Shown: one piece after another, positions 8,775 to 16,754 of the stretch
How the letters are laid out: each line of letters begins with the position of its first letter
Numbering within the stretch: position 1 is the stretch's first letter
Assembly: GCA_023264615.1 (NCBI GenBank)
Contig: JAHFLU010000005.1
Coordinates: 1-32,763, forward strand
Reading direction: 5' to 3'
From: a bacterium
GTDB taxonomy: Bacteria > Patescibacteriota > Minisyncoccia > Phycocordibacterales > VMGT01
DNA: 32,763 nucleotides
The notes under the pieces: model-generated
The model's database searches: none
What the model was told of the DNA's origin: nothing
The model's input: only the letters and a program-made list of their open reading frames with translations
Position numbers and translations under genes: made by a program

Positions 8775-9389
8775 ATGACCTCTGAAGAAACCCTCTCGCG
8801 TTGTTTTGACCGCAGGATATTGCTTTGTGATGAAACGGTTAGTGATCCTTGTGTCAGCCGTCTTCGTATTGGGTTTATTAACCTTAACCTTCTCGAGAGT
8901 GTACGGCCGATCCGTTTTTATATCGATACGCGTGGAGGCGATGTCGACGAGGTTCTGCGCCTAATTTCCACAATGGATACGATTGATGCGCCTATCATTG
9001 GTCTTGTCGACGGACGCTGCGACATGCTCGGCATGTCGCTTCTGCAGAGCTGTGACATTCGTTTTGCGACCCGCTTTGCAGAGTTTAAATTCGAAAAAAT
9101 TTCTTCAAGTACGTCCTTTCGCTATGCCGGTCAGGACCATGGTGAAAGACATACGCTCTACGGTAAACATCTTCAGCAAAGACAAGAAAAGTTAGACAGG
9201 GTTATTGTCGGAAAGAGGGAAGGTGCTGGCCTGCGGAGTTTGCGGCTCAAGGAATTTTATGAGCAGTATGCAGTTGTCTGCGGTGAAGATTTGGCAGGGA
9301 GCGGCTTTATTGATGAAATCGTGGATTCAAGTGGCTGCTGGGCAGGCGAAGATGTCATGCTCCCTGGAAAGATTGGTTTCGGGCGGTAA
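8775..9389 (+). CDS. ClpP/crotonase-superfamily protein with degenerate protease active site
   Basis: IRFYIDTRGGDVDEVLRLISTMDTIDAPIIGLVDGRCDMLGMSLLQSCDIRFATRFAEFKFEKI. Strong SD AAAGGAGGT before the ATG. Confidence 0.7.
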   Translation: MTSEETLSRCFDRRILLCDETVSDPCVSRLRIGFINLNLLESVRPIRFYIDTRGGDVDEVLRLISTMDTIDAPIIGLVDGRCDMLGMSLLQSCDIRFATRFAEFKFEKISSSTSFRYAGQDHGERHTLYGKHLQQRQEKLDRVIVGKREGAGLRSLRLKEFYEQYAVVCGEDLAGSGFIDEIVDSSGCWAGEDVMLPGKIGFGR

Positions 9390-9398
9390 GGATACGAG

Positions 9399-9431
9399 AA
9401 ACGCTGTGCATCATTGTGATGCACAGCGTTT
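9399..9431. terminator. Bidirectional hairpin terminator
   Basis: AAACGCTGTGCATCA-ttg-TGATGCACAGCGTTT, 15 bp perfect. Confidence 0.8.
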
Positions 9432-9441
9432 GCAATTGAGA

Positions 9442-9948
9442 TTATTCTGTCCGTTTCACGCCGTACGTTATTTGGTGTTGTGTTACATTCACAACTTTCA
9501 GTACAAGCGCGGCATACGGCCGTAAATCAATATCCCCATAGTTTAAATGTGGTATTTTTTTGTATAGAGATATGGGCATGGTTTTCGGATCACTGTTTTT
9601 TACCATAAAGGCAAGAAAATCATTGTGCGCGCCGTCTCGCCAGCCGATCCAAACAGTTACCGTTTCATCTTGAAACAAAATCTCCCCAAATATCGTGGTA
9701 GTCACTTCAAAAGAGTGTTCTGTCTCCGTTTTGTATGCAGTGTAGTCTACCTCCATTTTTGTCGTGATGATTTGAAAGGTGAAGAATATGCACCCAAGTA
9801 AGCCAGCGAGAAAGCAGAACATACCCCACTGTACCCTTGGGAAGTACGTAATCATCCCTATAAATGAAAGGATTACAACGAACACAGAAACAATAAGCCC
9901 ACTCCAAGCAGGGGTGAGGTTTTGTAAAAACAACATGATACCTTCCAT
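9442..9948 (-). CDS. Hypothetical membrane protein
   Basis: 169 aa ORF with two N-terminal TM segments and a polar C-terminal domain. Confidence 0.6.
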   Translation of the reverse strand: MEGIMLFLQNLTPAWSGLIVSVFVVILSFIGMITYFPRVQWGMFCFLAGLLGCIFFTFQIITTKMEVDYTAYKTETEHSFEVTTTIFGEILFQDETVTVWIGWRDGAHNDFLAFMVKNSDPKTMPISLYKKIPHLNYGDIDLRPYAALVLKVVNVTQHQITYGVKRTE

Positions 9949-10084
9949 CAAAACCCCCTCTTCCTATGAGAATTTTCACAATTTTTCCTTACTTGTAAGG
10001 ATATACCACTATAAAAGTATTGAAGTCAATAAAATTAGACAGTTTTAATGTATTTTTGATGGTTATTTTTGATACAAAAAATAT

Positions 10085-10127
10085 ATTTTGTCAGAATTAT
10101 TGACAAAATGATATAAAACGCTATCAT
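10085..10127 (+). promoter_or_regulatory. Promoter with overlapping operator-like inverted repeat upstream of the TrmB-like gene
   Basis: ATTTTGTCA (10085-10093) / TGACAAAAT (10101-10109); TTGACA -35 (10100-10105), 16 nt, TATCAT -10 (10122-10127); ATG at 10136. Confidence 0.6.
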
Positions 10128-10135
10128 ACTGGAAC

Positions 10136-10870
10136 ATGAATCCATTTTCAGAAACACTCCAAGGGCTTGGTTTGAATGAAAAAGAAGGCGCTCTCTATAT
10201 AGCTTTTCTCGAATTGGGAGAAGTGCGTATTGCAAAAGCAGGAGCCCGGGCAGGGTTGAAACGCCCGACGGCGTATCTTGTGGTCCAATCCCTTGAGAAA
10301 AAAGGTTTTGTCACGCATACGACGCGTGGTGCCAAGCATTATTTTTCTGCGGTGCATCCGCAAAAGCTTGTAACAGAAGCAGAATTACGAGTGCGGGAGA
10401 TTAAAGGGCTGGCGCCGCAACTTGAGGCGCTTTTATATGACGCAGGTGAAAAACCGCGATTTTCGTTTTACGAAGGACGTGAGTTACTCGACAAAGCGTA
10501 TGATGACTGGTTCATATCAAAAGGAGAAGGTCTTTTTATTGGTACGCTTGAAATATCAGCAGAAATATTTCCCCGGACGTTTCAAAAGTACCAACACATG
10601 ATTTTTTCAAAAGATTTTTGCGTGCGGGAACTTCTTGCTGATACTGAAGAGGGCAGGAAGCATGCGGAGCGTTCGCGAAGCGAATTTCACGATTTGCGTT
10701 TTATTCCCAAAGAACATACACCATTTGAAGTTGATATTGGTATTCATGGCAAGAGGGTTCTTATAACGTCCGTAAAAAAAGAATTTTTTACGGTACGTAT
10801 TGAAAGTCCCGAAATTAGCCACGCATTCCGCGTTATGTTCGAGATGATGTGGCAGTCTGCACTACGCTAA
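10136..10870 (+). CDS. TrmB-family-like transcriptional regulator (winged HTH)
   Basis: LQGLGLNEKEGALYIAFLELGEVRIAKAGARAGLKRPTAYLVVQSLEKKGFVTHTTRGAKHYFSAVHPQKL. Confidence 0.8.
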   Translation: MNPFSETLQGLGLNEKEGALYIAFLELGEVRIAKAGARAGLKRPTAYLVVQSLEKKGFVTHTTRGAKHYFSAVHPQKLVTEAELRVREIKGLAPQLEALLYDAGEKPRFSFYEGRELLDKAYDDWFISKGEGLFIGTLEISAEIFPRTFQKYQHMIFSKDFCVRELLADTEEGRKHAERSRSEFHDLRFIPKEHTPFEVDIGIHGKRVLITSVKKEFFTVRIESPEISHAFRVMFEMMWQSALR

Positions 10871-10897
10871 ATTTGTTAGATAGGCTTTATATAGGGG

Positions 10898-10926
10898 ACA
10901 CCGTGCATCATTGTGATGCACGGTGT
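10898..10926. terminator. Bidirectional hairpin terminator
   Basis: ACACCGTGCATCA-ttg-TGATGCACGGTGT, 13 bp perfect. Confidence 0.8.
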
Positions 10927-10929
10927 ATG

Positions 10930-12003
10930 TTACCTTATAACGCTATATATTGGATCTGAAACACTAATCGCTGCAGAGGGCGGATAGGGAATATACAGTA
11001 ATGTGTCAACTGCTTGATTTTCAGAACGTTTGAGGAAATTTTCAAGTGCTCCTCGGAACATCTTGCGCTTTATATCGTAGCGCTCTTGCGGCGTAAGGCT
11101 ATAGAGAAGATCGTCCGCACTTCGCATACTTTGTTCGAATGTGGCTTCGGCGATAACTGCGCGTACAGTTTTTGTTACGAGCTCCTGCATGACAGTCTGT
11201 GCTGCGTTCTTGTCAATTTCATCACTTCTTCTGTCAAGTTTCGTAAAATGCATCTTTGCATATTCGGGTGAAAAGATGAATGTGATGGTAAAAGTGACAA
11301 GCGCATCTTTTTTTTCGAACTCGACATATTTGTTGATCGTTGTCGTGAACTGATCTTTGTAGAAGAAAGCATGCTGCCAGACGCTTGGCTTATGCTTTCC
11401 TATGTATGGCTCGTCTCGATATTGAACGACAACAGGAACGATCTGACTGGACGAGAAATTGCTTTCTGGTGTTACGAGGTTTGTTGCGTGCGTGCCGTAT
11501 ACAGCAATGTATTCTTTCGATGGATTGAAGACGAAGAGCGTGGTACAGAGGAGTATCCCGATACCGTGAAGAGGAAAAACATAACCGGCGATACGGCGGT
11601 TTTCCATACCGTATGCGATGCCGGCGACAATGCTTACGACAGCGGTAAAACCTATAAGCGCGAGAAAGTTTGCGCCAAGGTCATACAAGATACAAAAAAC
11701 AATACCCCAAAGAGTAGCGAGGCCAAAGAATATCCATCCGTAATTGAGACCTCTGACATAATTATGCGTGATGGCTTCTTTGCTGTGTTGCCAGTATCTT
11801 AATACGTGCATGAGTTTTCTCCCATTCAAAGTTGGATCTTCAAATATCGAGCGGGTAAAAAGCAATTCTGGGAAAGATCTAACCATATAATAGGCTTGAT
11901 GTACAGTTTTCCTGAAGTTGTGTTTTGCGAATAAAGTTATACACAGGAATTTTTTGACAACAAAAAAGACGGAAGTATCGTAGTAATCAGGAAGCTCGTT
12001 CAT
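10930..12003 (-). CDS. Hypothetical multi-TM membrane protein
   Basis: 357 aa ORF with several central hydrophobic segments. Confidence 0.6.
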   Translation of the reverse strand: MNELPDYYDTSVFFVVKKFLCITLFAKHNFRKTVHQAYYMVRSFPELLFTRSIFEDPTLNGRKLMHVLRYWQHSKEAITHNYVRGLNYGWIFFGLATLWGIVFCILYDLGANFLALIGFTAVVSIVAGIAYGMENRRIAGYVFPLHGIGILLCTTLFVFNPSKEYIAVYGTHATNLVTPESNFSSSQIVPVVVQYRDEPYIGKHKPSVWQHAFFYKDQFTTTINKYVEFEKKDALVTFTITFIFSPEYAKMHFTKLDRRSDEIDKNAAQTVMQELVTKTVRAVIAEATFEQSMRSADDLLYSLTPQERYDIKRKMFRGALENFLKRSENQAVDTLLYIPYPPSAAISVSDPIYSVIR

Positions 12004-12171
12004 AACCGCATACTATTATCCAGAAGATGGGATTATATGGCGCTTTGGTCCAGATCTCATGCCAACCTGCCCGATATGTTTCGGGTGCTGGTGGAAACCG
12101 GAGTACTCCGAAATGAAGTCGGGGAATGATGATGTGTATGCGCTTATCGGACGTACTATCGCTTCTTTGTT

Positions 12172-12197
12172 GCCCCATGTGCTATGTGGGTTTTTTT
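12172..12197 (+). terminator. Intrinsic terminator upstream of metK
   Basis: CCCCAT-gtgct-ATGTGGG followed by TTTTTTT. Confidence 0.55.
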
Positions 12198-12305
12198 ATT
12201 TGAAGCTTTTGTTTACCAGTACTTGTTCTAAGTATATGAAAAGTGCCTGAATGCAACGTTTGTGTAATGGCAGATCTTATTATTTTATTCGAACTTTTTC
12301 TTTTT

Positions 12306-13397
12306 ATGCTGTACAAAAGTGATACATATACAGTAGAAAGTGTTACATCGGGTCACCCGGATAAAGTATGTGACCAGATTTCGGATGCGATTCTCGATGC
12401 TTGTCTGGAACAGGATCCCTATAGCCGTGTTGCGGTGGAGACCTTTGGTAGTCATGGATTACTTGTTATTGGCGGAGAAGTTACGACAAAAGCGAACGTG
12501 GATTATGAGCGCATTGCCCGTGATCTGTATCGTTCAATTGGATATACAGATCGTCTCAAAGTAATCGTGCATGTGGCAGAGCAGTCGGGAGATATCGCAC
12601 AGGGGGTTGATACCGGAGGTGCTGGTGACCAGGGGATTATGTATGGATACGCAACGGATGAGACATCTGAATATTTGCCGAAAGGGGTTGTACTTGTGCA
12701 CAATCTGACGAAGGGACTTGAGTACTTGCGGAGAAAGGAGGGTGTGGCATGGCTGCGGCCCGATGGCAAAGCACAGGTGACCGTTGTGGATGGCGAGTTT
12801 AAAACGATCCTTGTGAGCTGTCAGCACGTTCAAAATGTGTCGCAGAAAGAAATTCGCGAGACACTTATTGAGCGTCTCATTACACCTCTTGTGGGTTCGA
12901 TTACTGGAATAGAAGTTTTGGTGAACCCTACAGGCTTGTTCGTGCAGGGAGGGTTTGCAGCGGATGCAGGACTCACGGGGCGTAAAATCATCGTTGATAC
13001 CTACGGAGGTTTAGTTCCGCATGGAGGAGGAGCGTTTTCGGGGAAAGATGCGACAAAAGTTGATCGCTCTGCGGCGTATATGTCGCGGTTTGTTGCGAAA
13101 CAATTTGTTGCCGAAGGTTTGGCAAAAGAGTGCCTTGTTTCCGTTGCGTATGCGATCGGCAGGGCAGAGCCGGTCATGGTAGAAGCGTTGAACGAGAAAG
13201 GAGAAAATATTTTTAAAAAGTCTTCACAAACATACGATTTTCGCCCGCGGGCGATTATTGAGCGTCTTGGTTTGCGGCGTCCAATCTTTCGTAAAACAGC
13301 TGCTTATGGGCACTTCGGCAAAAAAGGGTTGCCCTGGGAAGCAATCGAAGTTGCTCCAGCAAAAGAAAAAGAGAAAAGTTTCTCTTTTTCTTTCTAG
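12306..13397 (+). CDS. metK: S-adenosylmethionine synthetase
   Basis: YTVESVTSGHPDKVCDQISDAILDACLEQDPYSRVAVETFG, GAGDQGIMYGYATDET, GGGAFSGKDATKVDRSAAYMSR. ORF track opens at 12243; start MLYKSD chosen. Confidence 0.95.
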   Translation: MLYKSDTYTVESVTSGHPDKVCDQISDAILDACLEQDPYSRVAVETFGSHGLLVIGGEVTTKANVDYERIARDLYRSIGYTDRLKVIVHVAEQSGDIAQGVDTGGAGDQGIMYGYATDETSEYLPKGVVLVHNLTKGLEYLRRKEGVAWLRPDGKAQVTVVDGEFKTILVSCQHVQNVSQKEIRETLIERLITPLVGSITGIEVLVNPTGLFVQGGFAADAGLTGRKIIVDTYGGLVPHGGGAFSGKDATKVDRSAAYMSRFVAKQFVAEGLAKECLVSVAYAIGRAEPVMVEALNEKGENIFKKSSQTYDFRPRAIIERLGLRRPIFRKTAAYGHFGKKGLPWEAIEVAPAKEKEKSFSFSF

Positions 13398-13398
13398 G

Positions 13399-13443
13399 AC
13401 TAAAACAAACCGTGGACGTTGTGCGTCCACGGTTTGTTTTAGT
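13399..13443. terminator. Long perfect hairpin terminator
   Basis: ACTAAAACAAACCGTGGACG-ttgtg-CGTCCACGGTTTGTTTTAGT, 20 bp. Confidence 0.85.
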
Positions 13444-13445
13444 AT

Positions 13446-14501
13446 TTACGATTTCCAGAATTTTTTGGTCATACGCCAGCCATTTTTTGCAACATAGAGG
13501 AGAATGACGAGTATGACTGCGTAGTAAGCAAGTTGTATGAGGAGCGAGAGAATCCCAACCGTCATTTGCTGGATTGTACCATTGAGTTCCTCTGCAAAAG
13601 CGCGAAGCCGTATAACCCAGGAATCGGTAATATCTTCAAAATCGAGGACTTTTTGTTCATAGACTGAAATATTGAAAACGGTGTAGTTGAGGTGGTCGAG
13701 TTGGTCAGAATATGTACGTTCGATCTCTCTTATTTGATTTTGTACGTTAACACGTTCCGCAGTGAGTCGCTCGATGATTGCTATTTTGCTGTCAATAATT
13801 TTAGCGAGACTCTCCGCGTCTTTGTCTGCAGCTGCAATACGGCTGATTTCATCATATGCGCTCAATGCTTGTTCAAGGGTTGACTCTATAGAAGCGAGTT
13901 TTTTTGTTAGGATTTCAGTCTCGTTCATCAATCCCGTAATCGTGCGCTTGATTGTATGGGTGTTTGCGTTGAGTGTTTGAGGATCAAGATTCTTAATAAT
14001 GGAGAGAATTTCCCCTGCCTTATTATTCTGTACTTTGAATGTATAGCTGCACCCCGTTTCTGATTGATTCGAGGTTTCAAAGATGACATCCGTTCTCGTT
14101 TTCAATGCGAGAATTGATGCACATAGTTGTTCGCTGTTTCTGCGGACTTTGATGGATGCGTTGTACGAGGTGATCTCATATGCTTCAGCATCGCTGCCGG
14201 GTGTTATATCTCCATATATATACGGGGGAGGAAAGGGAATCGGAAATTGTTGCGATAGAAACATTGATTTTGCGTCACTTTCGAAATTCGGAGCAAAACT
14301 CGGTGCTGATTCTGCGACGCCGTAGGAAGTGTTGTAGCCGCGATAGGCATTGTACCCCATGTTGTTCATGCCCATAGTACCCAGGAACACCATTTTAAGG
14401 ATGCTAAGCGCAACAGCCGCAATAAGGAGCAGGAGACCGGAGAGCAACATTTTTTTTCTCGTTGGCATTTGTTCAAAGTGCAGGTTTTTTATGAATTGCA
14501 T
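13446..14501 (-). CDS. DUF4349-like membrane protein
   Basis: N-terminal TM (MLLSGLLLLIAAVALSIL), YNASIKV.., long coiled-coil, C-terminal TM. ORF opens at 14705; MQFIKN start (14501) favoured. Confidence 0.6.
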   Translation of the reverse strand: MQFIKNLHFEQMPTRKKMLLSGLLLLIAAVALSILKMVFLGTMGMNNMGYNAYRGYNTSYGVAESAPSFAPNFESDAKSMFLSQQFPIPFPPPYIYGDITPGSDAEAYEITSYNASIKVRRNSEQLCASILALKTRTDVIFETSNQSETGCSYTFKVQNNKAGEILSIIKNLDPQTLNANTHTIKRTITGLMNETEILTKKLASIESTLEQALSAYDEISRIAAADKDAESLAKIIDSKIAIIERLTAERVNVQNQIREIERTYSDQLDHLNYTVFNISVYEQKVLDFEDITDSWVIRLRAFAEELNGTIQQMTVGILSLLIQLAYYAVILVILLYVAKNGWRMTKKFWKS

Positions 14502-14659
14502 AGATGTGGAGAAATAGTAAATAGTATATGCATATTGTAACAGGGAATTGTACACAATACGTGCGTATAACTGTGTAAAACGTGTCATGGACGTTGGGGT
14601 CGAAGTATGGTTATATGGTGCGAGACCAAAAACTCGCACATTGTTTCGGAGGTTCTTTT

Positions 14660-15361
14660 GTGGATCAAGCATTTTTAAGAAATGTGGGAAAAAATTTGGC
14701 AGCACTTGCTGATGAAGACAAGATTGCTACGCTCTATCGTGAGAGCACCATAGAGTATATCGGCTTGGTGAAGGATGTGGTTTCGCACCTTGAACTTACC
14801 TTGGGAGAGGCGATCGGCCAGTCGAAAATACAAAACACACAGCAGCTTGAGAAGTTGCCCTACCGTGCATGGCTGGGACGTCTTTATCAAGGTCTCAGCG
14901 ACATGACGAAGATTGCCTCTGGACTACAGACTGTTTTTGACACCCTGACCGCGGTCATGAATGAGGCTATCAAAGGCTGGAATATTGTTGCGGCTACAAA
15001 CCTCGCATGTTTCAGGACTGGTATGAATGTTTCTATTCCTGCTGGTGCACATGGTGTTCTGACAGGGGAAATAACTATCTATACCGGCGGTATCGATATT
15101 TTTGCGGGACGAAAACTGGCACTGAATACAGAAAAGCTCCGGCAACTTCTGCAAGATTGCTCCGAGTTTGCGATTACCCACGATCAGGCTTCCTCCTACT
15201 GGGATAGTACTTCGCAATTGACGGGTGACCACTTCATCGCGTCTCGACTTGCCTTTTATGTACACTGGCTTGACGATATTGATGTTCCTGAACTGGTGTC
15301 TCGTCGGCCGATCTATATGCCCGGGCTTGCAATTTTTGACAAGCAGGAAATAGAGTGTTAA
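14660..15361 (+). CDS. Hypothetical protein
   Basis: ORF 14582-15361; GGAGG SD at 14649-14653 precedes GTG at 14660 (VDQAFLRNVGKNL). Confidence 0.55.
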   Translation: MDQAFLRNVGKNLAALADEDKIATLYRESTIEYIGLVKDVVSHLELTLGEAIGQSKIQNTQQLEKLPYRAWLGRLYQGLSDMTKIASGLQTVFDTLTAVMNEAIKGWNIVAATNLACFRTGMNVSIPAGAHGVLTGEITIYTGGIDIFAGRKLALNTEKLRQLLQDCSEFAITHDQASSYWDSTSQLTGDHFIASRLAFYVHWLDDIDVPELVSRRPIYMPGLAIFDKQEIEC

Positions 15362-15389
15362 TATTTTTGCAGCGAAAAGGAGGCTGTAT

Positions 15390-15767
15390 ATGGCACACGA
15401 GACTGCTTTACGGGTAGCCAGATACATAGAGGCTGCTCAAGCAATTACAGAAGAACGTCGTCTGTACTACTTTGGCAATGCGTATGAACCGAAGCCAGAT
15501 CAACCATTTTGTGGGTGTGCACTCGGAATGCTTTTTTTGGGAAAGTTTCTTAATCGTCGAGGATTCACGAAAAACGCAGTCAAGGCGTTTCGAAAGAAGT
15601 GCCAACGTGGTAGAGTGAAAGTGCCTGTTGCTCATGTGATAGCGAGATATGCTCATATTCCAGAGAAACTTGCATATGCGATTGAGAAAATGCACCTTAG
15701 AGAGGAGCGCGGTTGTCAAGAGATTATCGAGGGCCTTCAAAGCGGTGCGCTTGACGAGCTCTGCTAA
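15390..15767 (+). CDS. Hypothetical protein
   Basis: 125 aa ORF with strong SD AAAAGGAGG, 28 nt after the upstream stop. Confidence 0.6.
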   Translation: MAHETALRVARYIEAAQAITEERRLYYFGNAYEPKPDQPFCGCALGMLFLGKFLNRRGFTKNAVKAFRKKCQRGRVKVPVAHVIARYAHIPEKLAYAIEKMHLREERGCQEIIEGLQSGALDELC

Positions 15768-15770
15768 AGA

Positions 15771-15805
15771 AACGTCTACCATTTCATCATGAAATGGTAG
15801 ACGTT
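15771..15805. terminator. Bidirectional hairpin terminator
   Basis: AACGTCTACCATTTCA-tca-TGAAATGGTAGACGTT, 16 bp. Confidence 0.8.
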
Positions 15806-15809
15806 CTAT

Positions 15810-16052
15810 TTAAATCACCCCTGCTTTTTTGAGTGTCGCATAAGCACCATTCTTATTGATGGTCTTGAGTGCCTGTGTGGAGAGGGTGAGGGCCAGGGTT
15901 TTATTTAATTCCGGAATGAAAATTCTCTTTTTCTGGAGATTTGCCCGGCGGCGCTTTTTGCCGGTCGGGTTAAACTGCGTAGCACGGGTTCGGTTGCTAT
16001 ACCCGCCCGCCATTTTTGTGCTTTTGCCTGTAATAACGCAACTTTTAGACAT
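15810..16052 (-). CDS. rpmB: 50S ribosomal protein bL28
   Basis: MSKSCVITGKSTKMAGGYSNRTRATQFNPTGKKRRRANLQKKRIFIPELNK. Confidence 0.88.
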   Translation of the reverse strand: MSKSCVITGKSTKMAGGYSNRTRATQFNPTGKKRRRANLQKKRIFIPELNKTLALTLSTQALKTINKNGAYATLKKAGVI

Positions 16053-16083
16053 AACAGACAAATGGTATCATAGATAGCAATCT

Positions 16084-16695
16084 ATGCAAATTGTCGATAT
16101 ATTTGCGATTGCAATTGTGCTTTTTTCTGCTGTTGCGCATGAAGTTGCGCATGGGTACACAGCAAACAAACTGGGCGATCCGACAGCCCGGCTTGCGGGC
16201 AGGATAACGCTCAATCCGGTAAAGCATATTGATCCGATCTGGTCAGTCTTTCTTCCTGTGGTTCTTGCTCTTTCAGGGGCTCCACTGTTTGCGATGGCAA
16301 AACCGGTGCCGGTTAATGTGTACAATTTGCGTGGAAAGTGGGCGGAAGCGATTGTTTCTGCGGCAGGACCTTTGACGAATCTGGCACTCGCGATTTTCTT
16401 TGGCCTTATGATTCGAATTATATTTGCACACGTTTTTCTTCCCGTAACGCTGGTGCAAGTGAGTGCAATCATTGTGCTCATGAACATTCATCTTGCACTG
16501 TTTAACCTCTTGCCAATCCCACCACTTGATGGTTCTCACGTATTATTTGCACTTTTGCCCTACAAATACATAGCTGTCCGTCACTTCTTTGAGCGGTATG
16601 GATTCATTCTTCTTATTTTGTTTATTTTCTTTTTAAGCGATGTATTGGTGCCTATTGCGTCTTTTTTGTTTAGTATGATTACAGGGCTTCGGTAG
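16084..16695 (+). CDS. Site-2 protease/M50-family membrane metalloprotease
   Basis: HEVAHGYTANKLGDPTARLAGRITLNPVKHIDP (HExxH) and NLLPIPPLDGSHV; multiple TMs. Confidence 0.9.
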   Translation: MQIVDIFAIAIVLFSAVAHEVAHGYTANKLGDPTARLAGRITLNPVKHIDPIWSVFLPVVLALSGAPLFAMAKPVPVNVYNLRGKWAEAIVSAAGPLTNLALAIFFGLMIRIIFAHVFLPVTLVQVSAIIVLMNIHLALFNLLPIPPLDGSHVLFALLPYKYIAVRHFFERYGFILLILFIFFLSDVLVPIASFLFSMITGLR

Positions 16696-16707
16696 TATCA
16701 AAAGAAA

Positions 16708-16737
16708 AACAGTGGACACTTTTATGTGTCCACTGTT
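16708..16737. terminator. Bidirectional hairpin terminator
   Basis: AACAGTGGACAC-tttat-GTGTCCACTGTT, 12 bp. Confidence 0.75.
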
Positions 16738-16754
16738 GAGGCAGGAAAGATTCC

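Noticed and set aside
12059-12250. 63 aa ORF with CPICFGCWWKP (zinc-ribbon-like)
   Set aside because: No SD, no recognisable domain beyond three Cys, and it runs through the terminator-like hairpin at 12172; more likely non-coding.
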